Part shown: positions 39,245 through 49,541 of the stretch, one piece after another
Layout of the letters: every line of letters begins with the position of its first letter
Position numbering within the stretch: the stretch's first letter is position 1
Notes under the pieces: generated by a model
What the model was told of the DNA's origin: nothing
What the model saw: only the letters and a program-made list of their open reading frames with translations
Databases searched by the model: none
Made by a program: the position numbers and the translations under genes
NCBI RefSeq assembly: GCF_014132155.1
Contig: NZ_BLJQ01000003.1
Location: forward strand, 308,450 to 372,449
Length of the DNA stretch: 64,000 bases
Direction of reading: 5' to 3'
Source of the DNA: Gluconobacter sp. Gdi
Lineage (GTDB): Bacteria; Pseudomonadota; Alphaproteobacteria; Acetobacterales; Acetobacteraceae

Positions 39245-40576
39245 TTAACCGAAAATGCGGTTAAAGATGCGATCAACCTGGCTGAGATGCTGCGCCGGAT
39301 CGAAGGCCCGGTCCAGAACTTCCGCACTGACACGGCCGGCAACTTCCGGATCTGCTTCAAGATTCTCGCGGAACGTGCGGAAGTCAGGGTGGCCCAGCTT
39401 CGTCCATGTCTCCATGGCGTTGCGCTGGACAATCCGGTAGGCGTCTTCGCGGGAAATGCCAGCGCGGGCCAGAACCAGCAGCACTTCACCCGAATGGACA
39501 ACGCCACCGAGGCTTTCCATGTTGGCGATCATCTGGTCTGGATAGACCATCAGCTTTTCCATCATGCCAGCCAGGCGCATCAGAGCGAAATCAAGCCCGA
39601 TCGTGGCGTCAGGGCAGATGTTCCGCTCTACGGCTGAGTGGCTGATGTCACGTTCGTGCCACAGGGCAACGTTTTCCAGTGCAGGCGTAACGTGGGAGCG
39701 AATCAGGCGGGCAAGGCCTGTCAGATTTTCGGATAAGACCGGATTCCGCTTGTGCGGCATCGCGGAGCTGCCCTTCTGGCCTTTGTGGAAGAACTCTTCC
39801 GCTTCGCGCACTTCCGAGCGCTGCAAATGGCGAACTTCAACAGCGAGGCGCTCAATGCCGCTGGCAATCACGCCCAGGGTGCAGAAAAATGCTGCGTGGC
39901 GGTCACGGGGGATAACCTGTGTGGAGACGCTTTCGGCAACAAGTCCCAGTTTTTCAGCGACGTATTCTTCAACTGCCGGGTCAATATGAGCATACGTACC
40001 GACCGCACCGGAAATGGCACAGACAGCGATTTCTTTGCGGGCCTGAAGCAGACGCTCTTTGTTGCGCGCGAATTCTGCATAATGGCCAGCCAGTTTCAGG
40101 CCGAAGCTGGTCGGTTCCGCATGAATGGCGTGACTGCGGCCGATCGTCACGGTCAGCTTGTGCTCGTATGCGCGCGTCTTGAGGGCCGCGAGAACGCGCT
40201 CCAGATCTTCAAGAAGAAGGTCCGAAGCCTGTGTCAGCTGAACAGACAGGCATGTGTCCAGCACATCCGAAGACGTCATGCCGAGATGAACGAAGCGGCT
40301 GTCCGGGCCGACTTTTTCTGCCAGCCATGTCAGGAACGCAATCACGTCATGGCGCGTTTCAGCCTCGATCTCGTCAATCCGGGCCAGATCAGCGTCGGAG
40401 AATGCGGCCATTGCAGCATCCCCTTTTTCGCGGATCGTTTTGGCTGATTCGGCAGGGATTGCGCCCTGTTCCGCCATGGCTTCACAGGCCAGGGCTTCAA
40501 TTTCGAACCAGATACGGTAACGGTTGGCGGGCGACCAGATTGCGGTCATCTGGGGGCGGCTATAACGCGGAACCAT
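39245..40576 (-). CDS. purB: Adenylosuccinate lyase
   Basis: 443-residue lyase acting twice in purine synthesis (SAICAR to AICAR, adenylosuccinate to AMP). Motifs: HDVIAFLTWLAEKVG, FVHLGMTSSDVLDT, GRSHAIHAEPTSFG and the signature loop GSSAMPHKRNPVLSEN. ATG 40576 has GGAG 6 nt upstream; the frame stays open to 41251 but that extension is antisense to the TerC-like gene. It is the promoter-proximal gene of the purine block, divergent from the TerC-like gene with an 81-nt gap. Confidence 0.96.
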   Translation of the reverse strand: MVPRYSRPQMTAIWSPANRYRIWFEIEALACEAMAEQGAIPAESAKTIREKGDAAMAAFSDADLARIDEIEAETRHDVIAFLTWLAEKVGPDSRFVHLGMTSSDVLDTCLSVQLTQASDLLLEDLERVLAALKTRAYEHKLTVTIGRSHAIHAEPTSFGLKLAGHYAEFARNKERLLQARKEIAVCAISGAVGTYAHIDPAVEEYVAEKLGLVAESVSTQVIPRDRHAAFFCTLGVIASGIERLAVEVRHLQRSEVREAEEFFHKGQKGSSAMPHKRNPVLSENLTGLARLIRSHVTPALENVALWHERDISHSAVERNICPDATIGLDFALMRLAGMMEKLMVYPDQMIANMESLGGVVHSGEVLLVLARAGISREDAYRIVQRNAMETWTKLGHPDFRTFRENLEADPEVAGRVSAEVLDRAFDPAQHLSQVDRIFNRIFG

Positions 40577-40657
40577 GAGAACTCCGGAGGCGAGTGGGGC
40601 TTTACGGAGGCTGCTTAGACCAAATACGAGGATATTGCACGGACCCCTTTTGGAAGA

Positions 40658-41269
40658 ATGACAACCTTGCTCCCTGATACTTTCGTTCACGGCCTGTTTG
40701 CGCTGGCACAGGTCACCCTCATTGATATCACGCTCGCGGGAGACAACGCCGTTGTCATCGGGATGGCGGTTCGTAGCCTTCAGGGGCGGCAGAGGCGTCT
40801 GGCCATCCTGATCGGCACGGCCTTTGCTGCCGTCCTGCGAATTGGGTTGGCACTGGTCGCAGCCCGTCTTCTGGCTGTTGTCGGCCTGACGCTCGCAGGT
40901 GGCTGTCTTCTGCTCTGGGTCTGCTGGAAGATGTATCGGGAGCTCCGACACAATGATGCGGATGTCGAGGTTGACGCCCCTTCCCGGCTTGGGCCTGCCA
41001 TTCTCAAGATTGTCATTGCCGATCTTTCCATGAGTCTGGACAATGTCCTCGCTGTCGCAGGGGCTGCTATTGGTCATCCATGGATTCTCATGGGCGGTCT
41101 CGCGTTCTCTGTGTTGCTGATGGGCGTTGCCGCGTCGTTCATTGCCGGGCTTCTGGCCCGTTACAGCTGGATCGCATGGTGTGGTCTGTTTGTCGTGCTG
41201 GGTGTGGCGATTGAGCTCATCATCCGCGGCGGAGGAGAAATCTGGCATCATGTTGTGCTGCCGAACTGA
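40658..41269 (+). CDS. TerC/YjbE family integral membrane protein
   Basis: 203 residues, about seven hydrophobic helices. The two acidic membrane motifs of the family are present: DITLAGDNAVVIGMAVR in the first third and IADLSMSLDNVLAVAGAAIG in the last third. Family members are linked to manganese or other metal export and to co-metallation of exported enzymes. No room for a yybP-ykoY riboswitch in the 81-nt upstream gap and none seen. The next gene starts inside its 3' end (20-nt overlap). Confidence 0.9.
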   Translation: MTTLLPDTFVHGLFALAQVTLIDITLAGDNAVVIGMAVRSLQGRQRRLAILIGTAFAAVLRIGLALVAARLLAVVGLTLAGGCLLLWVCWKMYRELRHNDADVEVDAPSRLGPAILKIVIADLSMSLDNVLAVAGAAIGHPWILMGGLAFSVLLMGVAASFIAGLLARYSWIAWCGLFVVLGVAIELIIRGGGEIWHHVVLPN

Positions 41270-43124
41270 CCGACCACTTCTGCTGGCTGCCGCCCTGTTT
41301 CTCGGGGCGGCAGCTCCCTTGCCTCCTACACCCTCGGTTCAGGACCGATTGGCTCAGTGGCTGTCACTTGTTGCGCCTTCAGCCACGGACCGACCTGCGG
41401 ACGACTATGCCGCTTTTCTTCTGGAGACGCCGGTCTGGCCGCAACGCGCCAAAATTCTGTGGCGATATCAGAATGTCCTTACGCATACGTCTGATCCTGA
41501 CGCGTTAAACCGTCTCTGCCCGTCTCTTCCCCTGACACTCGTCTCGGCTTTCCTGAACTGTCAGGATCATCTCCCCAGTGCAGTAAATGAAGCGCGTAGG
41601 CTTTGGGTCTCTGGCGCAGGAACTGCTCAGGAAGAAGGTGCTCTTTTAGCGAGATATGCCACTGTCTTCGGTGCGGATGATCAGTGGCAGCGTTATGAGC
41701 GTCTTGAAGCCAAAGGCCAGTTTTCGGCAGCGGGACGTCAGATCCCTCGCCTGCTGCCCGAACGTCAGGCTCTTGCGCGCGCGAGACTCGCTGAACGATC
41801 CGTTTCGCCTGCTGCCGACAGCGCATTTGATGCTCTATCTCCTGCGGAGCGTGCAGATCCCATTTTAATTCGTTATCGCCTGCGGGCTCTCCGGCGCGAA
41901 GACCGCCTGGATGACGCTTTGGCGCTCTGGAATGATATGGGTTCACGTCTGCAAGCCGCGGCCCCTTCTCATGAATGGTCCAGTGAAAGAGCAAGTCTGG
42001 CGCGCGCCCTGCTCCTCGCAGGTCGTGTGCAGGACGCTTATGCCCTAGCGCAGGACACAACACTGCCGCTTACCGAAATCGACCGTCAGGAAGCGCAAAA
42101 TCTCTCCGGCTTTATTGCTCTTCGGCTCTTGAACACTCCCGACCAAGCAGAGGAGTTTTTCAAGCCGCTCCAGCAGGCTTCCTCACTCACGATGCAGGCT
42201 CGAGGCTGGTACTGGACTGCGCGCGCCCGCCAGGCCGCAGGGCATTCAGGAGACGCGCAGGACGCATTTGAGCATGCGACACATTTTCCCACGACGTTCC
42301 ATGGCCAGCTTGCTCAGGCAGTTCTTTCCGGGGAGCAGTCTTTTATTTTGGCCGGGACGACGTCTCAGGAATTCGATAGTGCGCTCCAGCAAAGCTTGCA
42401 CTCTCTTCCGTCGGTGGCATCAGGAGACTTGCAGCGACAGGATCTCGTCGAGGCGGCCACTGACCTGATGCAGTCAGGAGATCAGGAACACGCTAAAGAC
42501 TTCCTGCTGCTTCTTCTGATCGCCAATCCGACGCCGCAAGGCCAGAAGGCTGTGGCAGACCTTGGCTCACGTCTTAATGTTCCTGCCGCTGAAGTCTTTG
42601 CCGCTCATGCCTTGTCACGAAAAGGCGTTGCCCTCTATCCGCAGGGGTTCCCTAATCCATGGCCGGAAGCATCGACTATTCCAGATGGTTTGCTTCCAGC
42701 TGTTATCAGGCAGGAAAGCGGGTTCGATTCTGCTGCCATCAGTGGGGCTCACGCTATTGGTCTGCTTCAGATTTTACCCGGGGCTGCGACCGATGTGGTG
42801 AGGCGCGCCCATCTTGGGGGCATTAATGTTTCTGCAGCTGCACTTTTGGATCCTCAGACCAATCTGACCGTCGGGAATGCTTACGTATCCCAGTTGCTTG
42901 CGCGCTTTGATAACGTCATTCCCTATGCCTTGGCTGCTTATAATGCTGGGCCGCATCGGGTGGATCTGTGGCTCAAAGCAAATCCACCCGCCGATCCTTT
43001 ATCTGAAGATGGTATTCTAGATTGGATCGAACGTCTTCCCTACCGGGAAACGCGGATGTACATCGAGAATATCGAAGCCAATATGATGGTTTATCGAGTG
43101 AGTGCTTCCCATGTCGGAAACTGA
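41250..43124 (+). CDS. Soluble lytic murein transglycosylase (Slt family)
   Basis: 624 residues. ATG 41250, with GGAGGAG about 12 nt upstream, starts a signal peptide (RPLLLAAALFLGAAAPLP). A long helical superhelix region follows (about 50-460, TPR-like), then the catalytic SLT domain: LLPAVIRQESGFDSAAISGAHAIGLLQILPG with the catalytic Glu in RQES, and IPYALAAYNAGPHRVDLWL. This cleaves peptidoglycan glycan strands in the periplasm to 1,6-anhydro products. It overlaps the TerC-like gene upstream and cinA downstream. Confidence 0.92.
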   Translation: MLCCRTDRPLLLAAALFLGAAAPLPPTPSVQDRLAQWLSLVAPSATDRPADDYAAFLLETPVWPQRAKILWRYQNVLTHTSDPDALNRLCPSLPLTLVSAFLNCQDHLPSAVNEARRLWVSGAGTAQEEGALLARYATVFGADDQWQRYERLEAKGQFSAAGRQIPRLLPERQALARARLAERSVSPAADSAFDALSPAERADPILIRYRLRALRREDRLDDALALWNDMGSRLQAAAPSHEWSSERASLARALLLAGRVQDAYALAQDTTLPLTEIDRQEAQNLSGFIALRLLNTPDQAEEFFKPLQQASSLTMQARGWYWTARARQAAGHSGDAQDAFEHATHFPTTFHGQLAQAVLSGEQSFILAGTTSQEFDSALQQSLHSLPSVASGDLQRQDLVEAATDLMQSGDQEHAKDFLLLLLIANPTPQGQKAVADLGSRLNVPAAEVFAAHALSRKGVALYPQGFPNPWPEASTIPDGLLPAVIRQESGFDSAAISGAHAIGLLQILPGAATDVVRRAHLGGINVSAAALLDPQTNLTVGNAYVSQLLARFDNVIPYALAAYNAGPHRVDLWLKANPPADPLSEDGILDWIERLPYRETRMYIENIEANMMVYRVSASHVGN

Positions 43125-43596
43125 TTTTCGATCACTTTGTGAAAAAGTTTTCGCGCATTTGGCTGCCCGAGACCTACGCTTGGTGACGGTGGAAAGTTGT
43201 ACCGGGGGTATGATCTGTGCAGCGCTTACCGATATCGCAGGTTCGTCCAGTGTGATCGAAGGAGGACTCGTAACGTACTCCAACGCTCTTAAAAACAGTG
43301 CGGCGGGTGTTCCAGAAGAAACTCTTGTTCGATACGGCGCAGTCAGTGAAGAGACAGCGCAAGCCATGGCAGAAGGCGCACTGTGCCATGCTGCGGATGC
43401 GAGCGTGGCGGTATCCGTAACAGGAATAGCGGGGCCAGACGGTGGAAGTGCTGATAAGCCTGTGGGAACGGTTTGTTTCGGGCTAGCTATTTTTCCAGGA
43501 AAGGCAATCTCAGAGCGACATATTTTTTCCGGAGACCGCGCCGCTGTCAGAAATGCAACGGTTAGACATGCTCTGGAAATGGTCCTGAAGGTGTAA
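43111..43596 (+). CDS. pncC: CinA C-terminal-domain protein, nicotinamide-nucleotide amidohydrolase
   Basis: 161 residues consisting only of the CinA C-terminal domain: LVTVESCTGGMICAALTDIAGSSSVIEGGLVTYSN, then VSVTGIAGPDGGSADKPVGTVCFGL. The catalytic Ser is in ESCTGG. These enzymes deamidate NMN in NAD recycling. Start ATG 43111; a GTG at 43102 would add three residues. It overlaps the transglycosylase gene by 14 nt and ends at a strong terminator. Confidence 0.92.
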   Translation: MSETDFRSLCEKVFAHLAARDLRLVTVESCTGGMICAALTDIAGSSSVIEGGLVTYSNALKNSAAGVPEETLVRYGAVSEETAQAMAEGALCHAADASVAVSVTGIAGPDGGSADKPVGTVCFGLAIFPGKAISERHIFSGDRAAVRNATVRHALEMVLKV

Positions 43597-43602
43597 ACAA
43601 AA

Positions 43603-43633
43603 AAAAGCCCTTACCGATCTGGTAAGGGCTTTT
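43603..43633. terminator. Bidirectional Rho-independent terminator
   Basis: AAAAGCCCTTACC and GGTAAGGGCTTTT form a 13-bp perfect stem with a 5-nt loop, with A-rich and T-rich flanks. It serves pncC on the plus strand and the convergent gene ending at 43658 on the minus strand. Confidence 0.9.
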
Positions 43634-43657
43634 CCAACGGGTGTACCGACTGAGAAC

Positions 43658-43981
43658 TTATTGACCGTCAGTAGGCGCCGTTGCTGGCATGGTTGACGCT
43701 GCCGGCGGTACGGCTGGAACCGGCGGGGCCGTAGGAACAACAGCAGACGTTGGAGCCGTTGCAACAGGAAGTGGAGCTGCTGGTGCCTGTGCCTGGACCG
43801 GCGTTTGAGCCTGCTGCAGTGAACGAGCGTTAAGAGCGTCCGTTGCAGAAGCTTCGTCAGACTTTTGAGCGTGGGCGGCAGCCTTCTTGCCATGGTGATG
43901 CCCATGGTGTGCGGCCATAGCCGGGGAAGAAGCAGCAATCAAAGCCGAGAAGGCAAATGCGCCGAAGGTAAATTTCTTCAT
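43658..43981 (-). CDS. Small secreted Ala/Pro-rich protein with His-rich N-terminus
   Basis: 107 residues. Signal peptide KKFTFGAFAFSALIAASSPAMA, then a histidine cluster AHHGHHHGKKAAAHAQK and a long low-complexity tail of Ala, Pro, Val and Thr. AGGA lies 7 nt before the ATG. Probably periplasmic or surface-exposed; the His cluster could bind metal. Family not recognised. Confidence 0.7.
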   Translation of the reverse strand: MKKFTFGAFAFSALIAASSPAMAAHHGHHHGKKAAAHAQKSDEASATDALNARSLQQAQTPVQAQAPAAPLPVATAPTSAVVPTAPPVPAVPPAASTMPATAPTDGQ

Positions 43982-44075
43982 TGCGTAATCCTTTCATGAC
44001 ACCATTCGGTGCTTGAGGCTGAGAACGCCTCATGCGCCAAATGGTTCATGACGTATTACGAATTCTTTCCTGTAC

Positions 44076-44546
44076 TCAAGAAAGTCCTGGCTGCGGGGTG
44101 CGGTTCTGTGCAGCCTGTACTCCGTAGATATCGCGGGCACGCTTGATGAAGGCTGAGACCATCAAGCGAACGCCTTCATTGAAAACAACTCCCATCGCGT
44201 TCTGTAGAAGACGGGAACGGAATTCAAAGTCTACAAAGAAGTCTACCAGACAGCCACGAGGGTCTGGTGTGAATGTCCAGACGTTGTTCAGATACCGGAA
44301 AGGCCCCTTTTCATAACGGACGCGGATACGCGAAGGGCATTCCAAGGTCACACGGCTGGTAAAGGTCTCACGGAACGGACCGAACCCGATTGTCAGGTCA
44401 GCTACCAGTTCATGCTCCGTCTTGGATTTGATAGTCGCTTTGACGCACCATGGCAGAAACTGCGGATATCTCTCCACATCTGCGACCAGATCAAAAAGTT
44501 GCTCCGGCGTGTAGGCAATCAACCGTTGCTCGGCATGTGTCGGCAT
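44076..44546 (-). CDS. COQ10/RatA family START-domain protein
   Basis: 156 residues: LIAYTPEQLFDLVADVERYPQFLPWCV at the N-terminus and LNNVWTFTPDPRGCLVDFFVDFEFRSRLLQ later are typical of the COQ10/RatA polyketide-cyclase-like family. In alphaproteobacteria these are thought to bind ubiquinone, which would fit the adjacent oxidative enzymes. Its start overlaps the lipA TGA by one base (TGATG). Confidence 0.92.
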   Translation of the reverse strand: MPTHAEQRLIAYTPEQLFDLVADVERYPQFLPWCVKATIKSKTEHELVADLTIGFGPFRETFTSRVTLECPSRIRVRYEKGPFRYLNNVWTFTPDPRGCLVDFFVDFEFRSRLLQNAMGVVFNEGVRLMVSAFIKRARDIYGVQAAQNRTPQPGLS

Positions 44547-45514
44547 CAGGGACTTTCTTTCAGACGGCTGTTTCGCGCAGCCTGCAGCTTCGCGAAGTCA
44601 CTGTCCGCATGATAGGAGGATCGTGTCAGAGGGCTTGCACTGACCTGGAGAAATCCTTTGGAACGGGCAGCCGCAGCATAGCCGTCAAATTCTTCCGGGG
44701 TAACAAACTTTTCGACCGATGCATGCTTTACGCTCGGCTGAAGATACTGGCCCAACGTCAAAAAATCGACGTCAGCAACCCTGAAATCATCCATGACCTG
44801 CCATACTTCCATCTTCTCCTCACCAAGGCCAAGCATCAGGCCAGACTTGGTGAAAATGGATGGATCGAGCCTCTTTACACCGTCCAGCAGACGCAATGAC
44901 TGATAGTATCGCGCACCTGGCCGGATTGTGGGATAGAGACGAGGCACGGTCTCGATATTGTGATTGAAAACGTCAGGCCGTGCCTCCACCACAATCTCAA
45001 GTGCGCCTGGTTTCCGAAGAAAATCAGGCGTCAGAATTTCGATTGTCGTACCTGGTGAAGCTGAGCGTATGGCCTGAATGACGTGCGCGAAATGACGAGC
45101 GCCTCCATCCGCAAGGTCATCACGATCAACTGATGTGATGACAACATGCTTGAGACCAAGCTTTGCCACGGCTTCTGCAACCCGGCGCGGTTCGTCTGTG
45201 TCCAAGGCTTTTGGGAGGCCAGTTGTCACGTTGCAGAAAGAGCAGGCCCGCGTGCAGATTTCGCCCATGATCATCATGGTCGCATGACGCTGGGACCAGC
45301 ATTCCCCGATATTCGGACAGGCTGCTTCCTCGCAGACCGTAACCAGATTGGCCTCCCGCATCAGCGCCCGTGTCTCGTGGTACACGGGATGGTTGGGCGC
45401 CTTTACCCGAATCCAGGACGGTTTACGCTGGATCGGATTATCAGGACGATGTGCCTTCTCCGGATGACGGAGAGCAGACATCTCACGGTGATCTATGGTG
45501 ATGCGCTGGGACAT
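44546..45514 (-). CDS. lipA: Lipoyl synthase
   Basis: 322-residue radical SAM enzyme inserting two sulfurs into octanoyl groups. The auxiliary cluster cysteines are Cys61, Cys66 and Cys72 ([12 protein letters not shown]), and the SAM cluster cysteines are Cys87, Cys91 and Cys94 (CTRACSFC). The conserved serine of the C-terminal [10 protein letters not shown] is present. It sits 5 nt downstream of lpdA, placing lipoate synthesis with the lipoate-dependent complex. Confidence 0.98.
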   Translation of the reverse strand: MSQRITIDHREMSALRHPEKAHRPDNPIQRKPSWIRVKAPNHPVYHETRALMREANLVTVCEEAACPNIGECWSQRHATMMIMGEICTRACSFCNVTTGLPKALDTDEPRRVAEAVAKLGLKHVVITSVDRDDLADGGARHFAHVIQAIRSASPGTTIEILTPDFLRKPGALEIVVEARPDVFNHNIETVPRLYPTIRPGARYYQSLRLLDGVKRLDPSIFTKSGLMLGLGEEKMEVWQVMDDFRVADVDFLTLGQYLQPSVKHASVEKFVTPEEFDGYAAAARSKGFLQVSASPLTRSSYHADSDFAKLQAARNSRLKESP

Positions 45515-45519
45515 GCTGC

Positions 45520-46926
45520 TCAGATATGGAGCGGACCGTCGAAGGCCGCCAGAGTCGCTTCATGCATCGTCTCGGAGATTGTCGGATGCGGGAAAACCGT
45601 CTCGATCAGTTCTGCTTCCGTCAGCTCACTAGTTCGGGCGATAACATAACCCTGGATCATTTCCGTGACTTCGGCACCGATCATATGAGCACCAAGAAGC
45701 TCTCCGGTGGTTGCGTCAAACACGGTTTTGACCATGCCTTCCGTCTCCCCCATCGCTACGGCCTTGCCATTCGCCATGAACGGGAAGCGACCGACGCGGA
45801 CCTTATGACCAGAGGCAATAGCCTTCTCTTCGCTCAGACCTACCGAAGCAATCTGGGGACGAGAGTAGGTGCAGCCCGGAATGTTCAAGGCATGAAGAGG
45901 CTGCGGCGAACGACCGGCAATCTTCTCGACGCAGAGAATACCTTCATGGCTTGCTTTGTGAGCCAGCCACGGAGCACCTGCAACGTCCCCGATCGCATAG
46001 ATGCCCGGCTCTGCCGTGCGGCAGAAGCCGTCCGTGATGATATGAGTGCGATCGACCTGAACCTTGGTCCCCTCGAGGCCCAGATCCTCAACGTTTCCAA
46101 CAATGCCGACAGCGCAGATCACGCGATCCACAGTCAGATCAACCGTACCGGAGGAGCTTTCAATGGTGGTGGAAACCTCGTTTTCACCCTTCTGAAGCGG
46201 GCCAACCTTCGCACCGGTGATGATCTTCATCCCCTGCTTCTCGAAGGCCTTGCGGGCTGCGGCACTAATTTCCGGATCTTCGGCGATCAGAATACGGTCC
46301 GCCACTTCGGCAATCGTTACTTCACTACCCATGTTGCGATAGAAGGACGCAAATTCGATACCAATGGCACCAGAACCGATGACCAGCAGGCGCTTCGGCA
46401 GTTCGGTCGGGGTCATGGCTTCACGCGCACCCCAGATCAGCTTTCCATCTGTCTCCAGACCCGGAAGCTGGCGGCCGCGTGCACCAGTAGCCAGAATGAC
46501 GTTGGGCGACTTAATGATCGCCACTTCGGCACCATCCTTGGTGATGGAAATCTTGTGTGCTTCCCCTGCCCGGCCAGCCAGTTTAGCACGACCGTCAAAG
46601 GTCGTGACTTTGGCCTTCTTGAGCAGATGGGCAATGCCCCCGCCCATGCGACGGGCAATGCCACGGGATCGGGCCACAATCTTGGGTAGATCGAAGGATA
46701 TGTTCTCGGCCGAGAAGCCGAACGTATTCAGATCATGCAAAAGATGGTGAATTTCGGAGGAACGCAAAAGCGCCTTTGTAGGGATGCAGCCCCAATTGAG
46801 GCAGACGCCACCAAAATGCGTGCTCTCCACGATGGCAACGCTCATGCCAAGCTGGCTGGCTCGAAGCGCTGCAACGTATCCGCCAGGACCGCCACCAACA
46901 ACGATCAGATCGAAAGTATCGGACAT
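45520..46926 (-). CDS. lpdA: Dihydrolipoyl dehydrogenase (E3)
   Basis: 468-residue flavoprotein. FAD-binding [14 protein letters not shown], redox disulfide Cys42-Cys47 in [19 protein letters not shown]-binding [21 protein letters not shown] and the C-terminal [11 protein letters not shown] with the catalytic histidine. No N-terminal lipoyl domain. It follows pdhC by 3 nt. Confidence 0.97.
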   Translation of the reverse strand: MSDTFDLIVVGGGPGGYVAALRASQLGMSVAIVESTHFGGVCLNWGCIPTKALLRSSEIHHLLHDLNTFGFSAENISFDLPKIVARSRGIARRMGGGIAHLLKKAKVTTFDGRAKLAGRAGEAHKISITKDGAEVAIIKSPNVILATGARGRQLPGLETDGKLIWGAREAMTPTELPKRLLVIGSGAIGIEFASFYRNMGSEVTIAEVADRILIAEDPEISAAARKAFEKQGMKIITGAKVGPLQKGENEVSTTIESSSGTVDLTVDRVICAVGIVGNVEDLGLEGTKVQVDRTHIITDGFCRTAEPGIYAIGDVAGAPWLAHKASHEGILCVEKIAGRSPQPLHALNIPGCTYSRPQIASVGLSEEKAIASGHKVRVGRFPFMANGKAVAMGETEGMVKTVFDATTGELLGAHMIGAEVTEMIQGYVIARTSELTEAELIETVFPHPTISETMHEATLAAFDGPLHI

Positions 46927-46929
46927 GGA

Positions 46930-48162
46930 TCAGACCACCAGAGTGTAAGGGTTCTGTACGATATCGCGCAGGGCATTTAGCCACTGTGCCCCAAGCGCGC
47001 CATCAACGGCACGATGATCAACAGAAAGTGTCGCGGTCATGACAGTTGCAATTGCAAGCTGGTCTCCTCGAATCACGGCACGTTTCTCTCCTGACGCAAT
47101 GGCCAGAATTCCGGCCTGCGGCGGGTTGATGATCGCAGCAAAATCCCGGACGCCAAACATGCCCATATTCGAGATGGAGAACGTGCCACCCTGAAACTCT
47201 TCAGGCTTCAGTTTGCCTGCTCGCGCACGCTTGGCCAGATCCTTGGCTTCACGGCTGATCTCACGCAGGGACTTCAGGTCCGCATTGCGGATGATTGGCG
47301 TGATCAAGCCTTCCGGAATGGAGACAGCCATCGAAATGTCCACATTCTCGAAATGCAGCGTCTCGGAATCCGTGAACTGAACGTTCAGACCCGGTACCTT
47401 TTTCAGTGCCAGCCCGACAGCTTTAATCATCATATCATTGACCGAGAGCTTGAAGCTGTTCTCTTCGGCGGTCGCATTTAGTTTGGAGCGAAGTGCGAGC
47501 AGAGCATCAAGCTCAATGTCCACTGATACATAGAAATGCGGGACCTGCGTCTTCGATTCCGTCAGGCGTCGCGCAATGACCTTGCGCATCGTGGAGTTCG
47601 GAACGCGCGTGATATCGCCCTCAACGGCGATCGGTGCCGCAGGTACAGGTTTCGCTGCGGCTGGAGCAGCGTTACCGCCCTTCTCAACGTCCCTTTTCAG
47701 AATGCGGCCATTCGGTCCGGTTCCGTTCAAGGTTCCAAGAGCGATGCCGCGCTCTTTAGCCATACGCTTGGCCAGTGGAGAGACAAAAATACGCTCACTG
47801 CTCTCCTTTGGGGACGCGGCTTTGGCGCTTGGCGCAGGTGCACTTGCAGCAGCAACAGGCTCAGCGGCCGAAGCGGCGATAGCAGGTGTCTGTCCAGAAG
47901 ACGCAGCCGGTACGTCTTCGCCTTCCTCAACCAGAATTGCGATGGGCGTATTGACCGCAACGCCCTCCACGCCTTCCTGAACAAGAATGCGGCCGAGTAT
48001 GCCCTCGTCCACAGCTTCGACTTCCATCGTGGCCTTGTCGGTCTCGATTTCAGCGATCACATCACCGGCTGAAACCTTATCGCCTTCATTCTTGAGCCAG
48101 CGAGCCAGTTTACCCTCGGTCATTGTCGGCGACAGGGCCGGCATCAGGATATCAGTTGCCAT
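46930..48162 (-). CDS. pdhC: Pyruvate dehydrogenase E2, dihydrolipoamide acetyltransferase
   Basis: 410 residues. Lipoyl domain 1-76 with Lys43 in [11 protein letters not shown], an Ala/Pro-rich linker, an E1/E3-binding domain (about 127-162, VSPLAKRMAKERGIALGTLNGTGPNGRILKRDVE in two parts), another linker, and the acetyltransferase core with DHRAVDG at 382-388 (His383). Single lipoyl domain, as in other alphaproteobacterial PDH complexes. The lipoyl-coding DNA is very similar to that of pdhB. Confidence 0.97.
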   Translation of the reverse strand: MATDILMPALSPTMTEGKLARWLKNEGDKVSAGDVIAEIETDKATMEVEAVDEGILGRILVQEGVEGVAVNTPIAILVEEGEDVPAASSGQTPAIAASAAEPVAAASAPAPSAKAASPKESSERIFVSPLAKRMAKERGIALGTLNGTGPNGRILKRDVEKGGNAAPAAAKPVPAAPIAVEGDITRVPNSTMRKVIARRLTESKTQVPHFYVSVDIELDALLALRSKLNATAEENSFKLSVNDMMIKAVGLALKKVPGLNVQFTDSETLHFENVDISMAVSIPEGLITPIIRNADLKSLREISREAKDLAKRARAGKLKPEEFQGGTFSISNMGMFGVRDFAAIINPPQAGILAIASGEKRAVIRGDQLAIATVMTATLSVDHRAVDGALGAQWLNALRDIVQNPYTLVV

Positions 48163-48168
48163 TGTCGG

Positions 48169-49536
48169 TCAGTCCCCGAACTGCTTGCGGACTGCTTCCA
48201 CAACCCATTCGGGTTTCGGAAGTGCCAGTTTTTCAAGATTGGATGCGTAAGGCAGCGGCAGGTCAAGTCCGCAGACGCGGGCTGGCGGGGCATCTAACCA
48301 GTCGAACGCCTGCTCAACAGCGACAGTGCAGATTTCCGCGCCAATACCCGCGACCGGCCAGCCCTCTTCGACGGAAACAATCCGGTTCGTCTTTTTGACG
48401 CTCTTGATGATGGTCTCGGTGTCCAGCGGACGTAACGTACGAAGGTTAATGACTTCCGCCTCAATGCCCTCTTCCGCGAGCTTGGCAGCAGCATCAAGCG
48501 CAACACCCACCATGATGGAGAACGCTACTAGCGTCACATCCTTGCCTTCGCGCTCGATCTTGGCTTTCCCGATCGGCAGGATGAAGTCGTCATCCGTGGG
48601 GCATGGGAATTTCTGGCCGTACAGGATCTCGTTTTCCAGCACGACAACCGGGTTCGGGTCGCGGATAGCGGCGCGTAGCAGACCTTTCGCGTCAGCCGCA
48701 GACCAGGGAGCCACAACCTTCAGGCCCGGAATGTGGGCATACCAGCTTGCAAAGCACTGGGAGTGCTGTGCGCCAACACGGGCAGCGGCTCCATTTGGCC
48801 CACGGAAGACGATTGGACAACCCATCTGACCGCCAGACATATAAAGTGTCTTGGCAGCAGAATTAATAATATGATCAATAGCTTGTAGCGAGAAGTTCAT
48901 GGTCATGAACTCAACGATCGGCTTCAGTCCCGTCAGAGCCGCGCCAACTGCCATCCCGGTGAAACCATGTTCGGTGATAGGCATGTCGATCACACGCTTC
49001 TCACCAAACTCGTCCAGCAGACCTTGGCTGATCTTGTAAGCGCCCTGATACTGGGCAACTTCCTCGCCCATCAGGAATACGTCTTCATCACGCCGAAGTT
49101 CTGCGGCCATTGCATCGCGAAGAGCTTCACGGACTGTGATGTTTTTCGTCTCGCCCCAGTCCTTTTCCGCATCTGCCTGCTTGATTGCCGGAGCCTCAAT
49201 AATCGCGGCAGCAGACGGAGTCTCAATTGCGATTGGGGCACCCGCAGCCGGATCAGCAGAACGTGTTACGTTCTCAGCAGCCGTGGCATCCTCACCATCT
49301 TCAAGGAGAACGGCGATAGGTGTGTTGACGGCAACGCTTTCGCTGCCCTCAGGAACCAGCACCTTGCCAAACACACCGTCTTCAACAGCTTCGACTTCCA
49401 TCGTGGCCTTGTCGGTCTCAATCTCGGCAATCACATCGCCAGACTTTACCGCATCGCCAGGCTGACGAAGCCAGCGTGCGATTGTACCTTCGGTCATGGT
49501 CGGCGACAGGGCCGGCATCAGAATCAGAGATGCCAT
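48169..49536 (-). CDS. pdhB: Pyruvate dehydrogenase E1 beta subunit with N-terminal lipoyl domain
   Basis: 455 residues. The first 78 residues are a lipoyl domain (Lys43 in [11 protein letters not shown]), followed by a linker of about 50 residues and a normal E1-beta from [36 protein letters not shown] onward (read in parts). Fusion of a lipoyl domain to E1-beta is known from alphaproteobacteria. It lies between pdhA and pdhC with 5-nt and 6-nt gaps. Confidence 0.97.
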   Translation of the reverse strand: MASLILMPALSPTMTEGTIARWLRQPGDAVKSGDVIAEIETDKATMEVEAVEDGVFGKVLVPEGSESVAVNTPIAVLLEDGEDATAAENVTRSADPAAGAPIAIETPSAAAIIEAPAIKQADAEKDWGETKNITVREALRDAMAAELRRDEDVFLMGEEVAQYQGAYKISQGLLDEFGEKRVIDMPITEHGFTGMAVGAALTGLKPIVEFMTMNFSLQAIDHIINSAAKTLYMSGGQMGCPIVFRGPNGAAARVGAQHSQCFASWYAHIPGLKVVAPWSAADAKGLLRAAIRDPNPVVVLENEILYGQKFPCPTDDDFILPIGKAKIEREGKDVTLVAFSIMVGVALDAAAKLAEEGIEAEVINLRTLRPLDTETIIKSVKKTNRIVSVEEGWPVAGIGAEICTVAVEQAFDWLDAPPARVCGLDLPLPYASNLEKLALPKPEWVVEAVRKQFGD

Positions 49537-49541
49537 GGAAA

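Noticed and set aside
40577-40657. Manganese (yybP-ykoY) riboswitch before the TerC-like gene
   Set aside because: The gap is only 81 nt and lacks the expected helices and conserved loops.
40577-41251. Upstream 225-codon open extension of purB on the minus strand
   Set aside because: It is antisense to the TerC-like gene, has polar low-quality sequence unlike any lyase, and purB has its own ATG with a ribosome site at 40576.
45526-46689. 387-codon open frame on the plus strand opposite lpdA
   Set aside because: Antisense shadow of a highly conserved gene in GC-rich DNA; no ribosome site or recognisable motifs.
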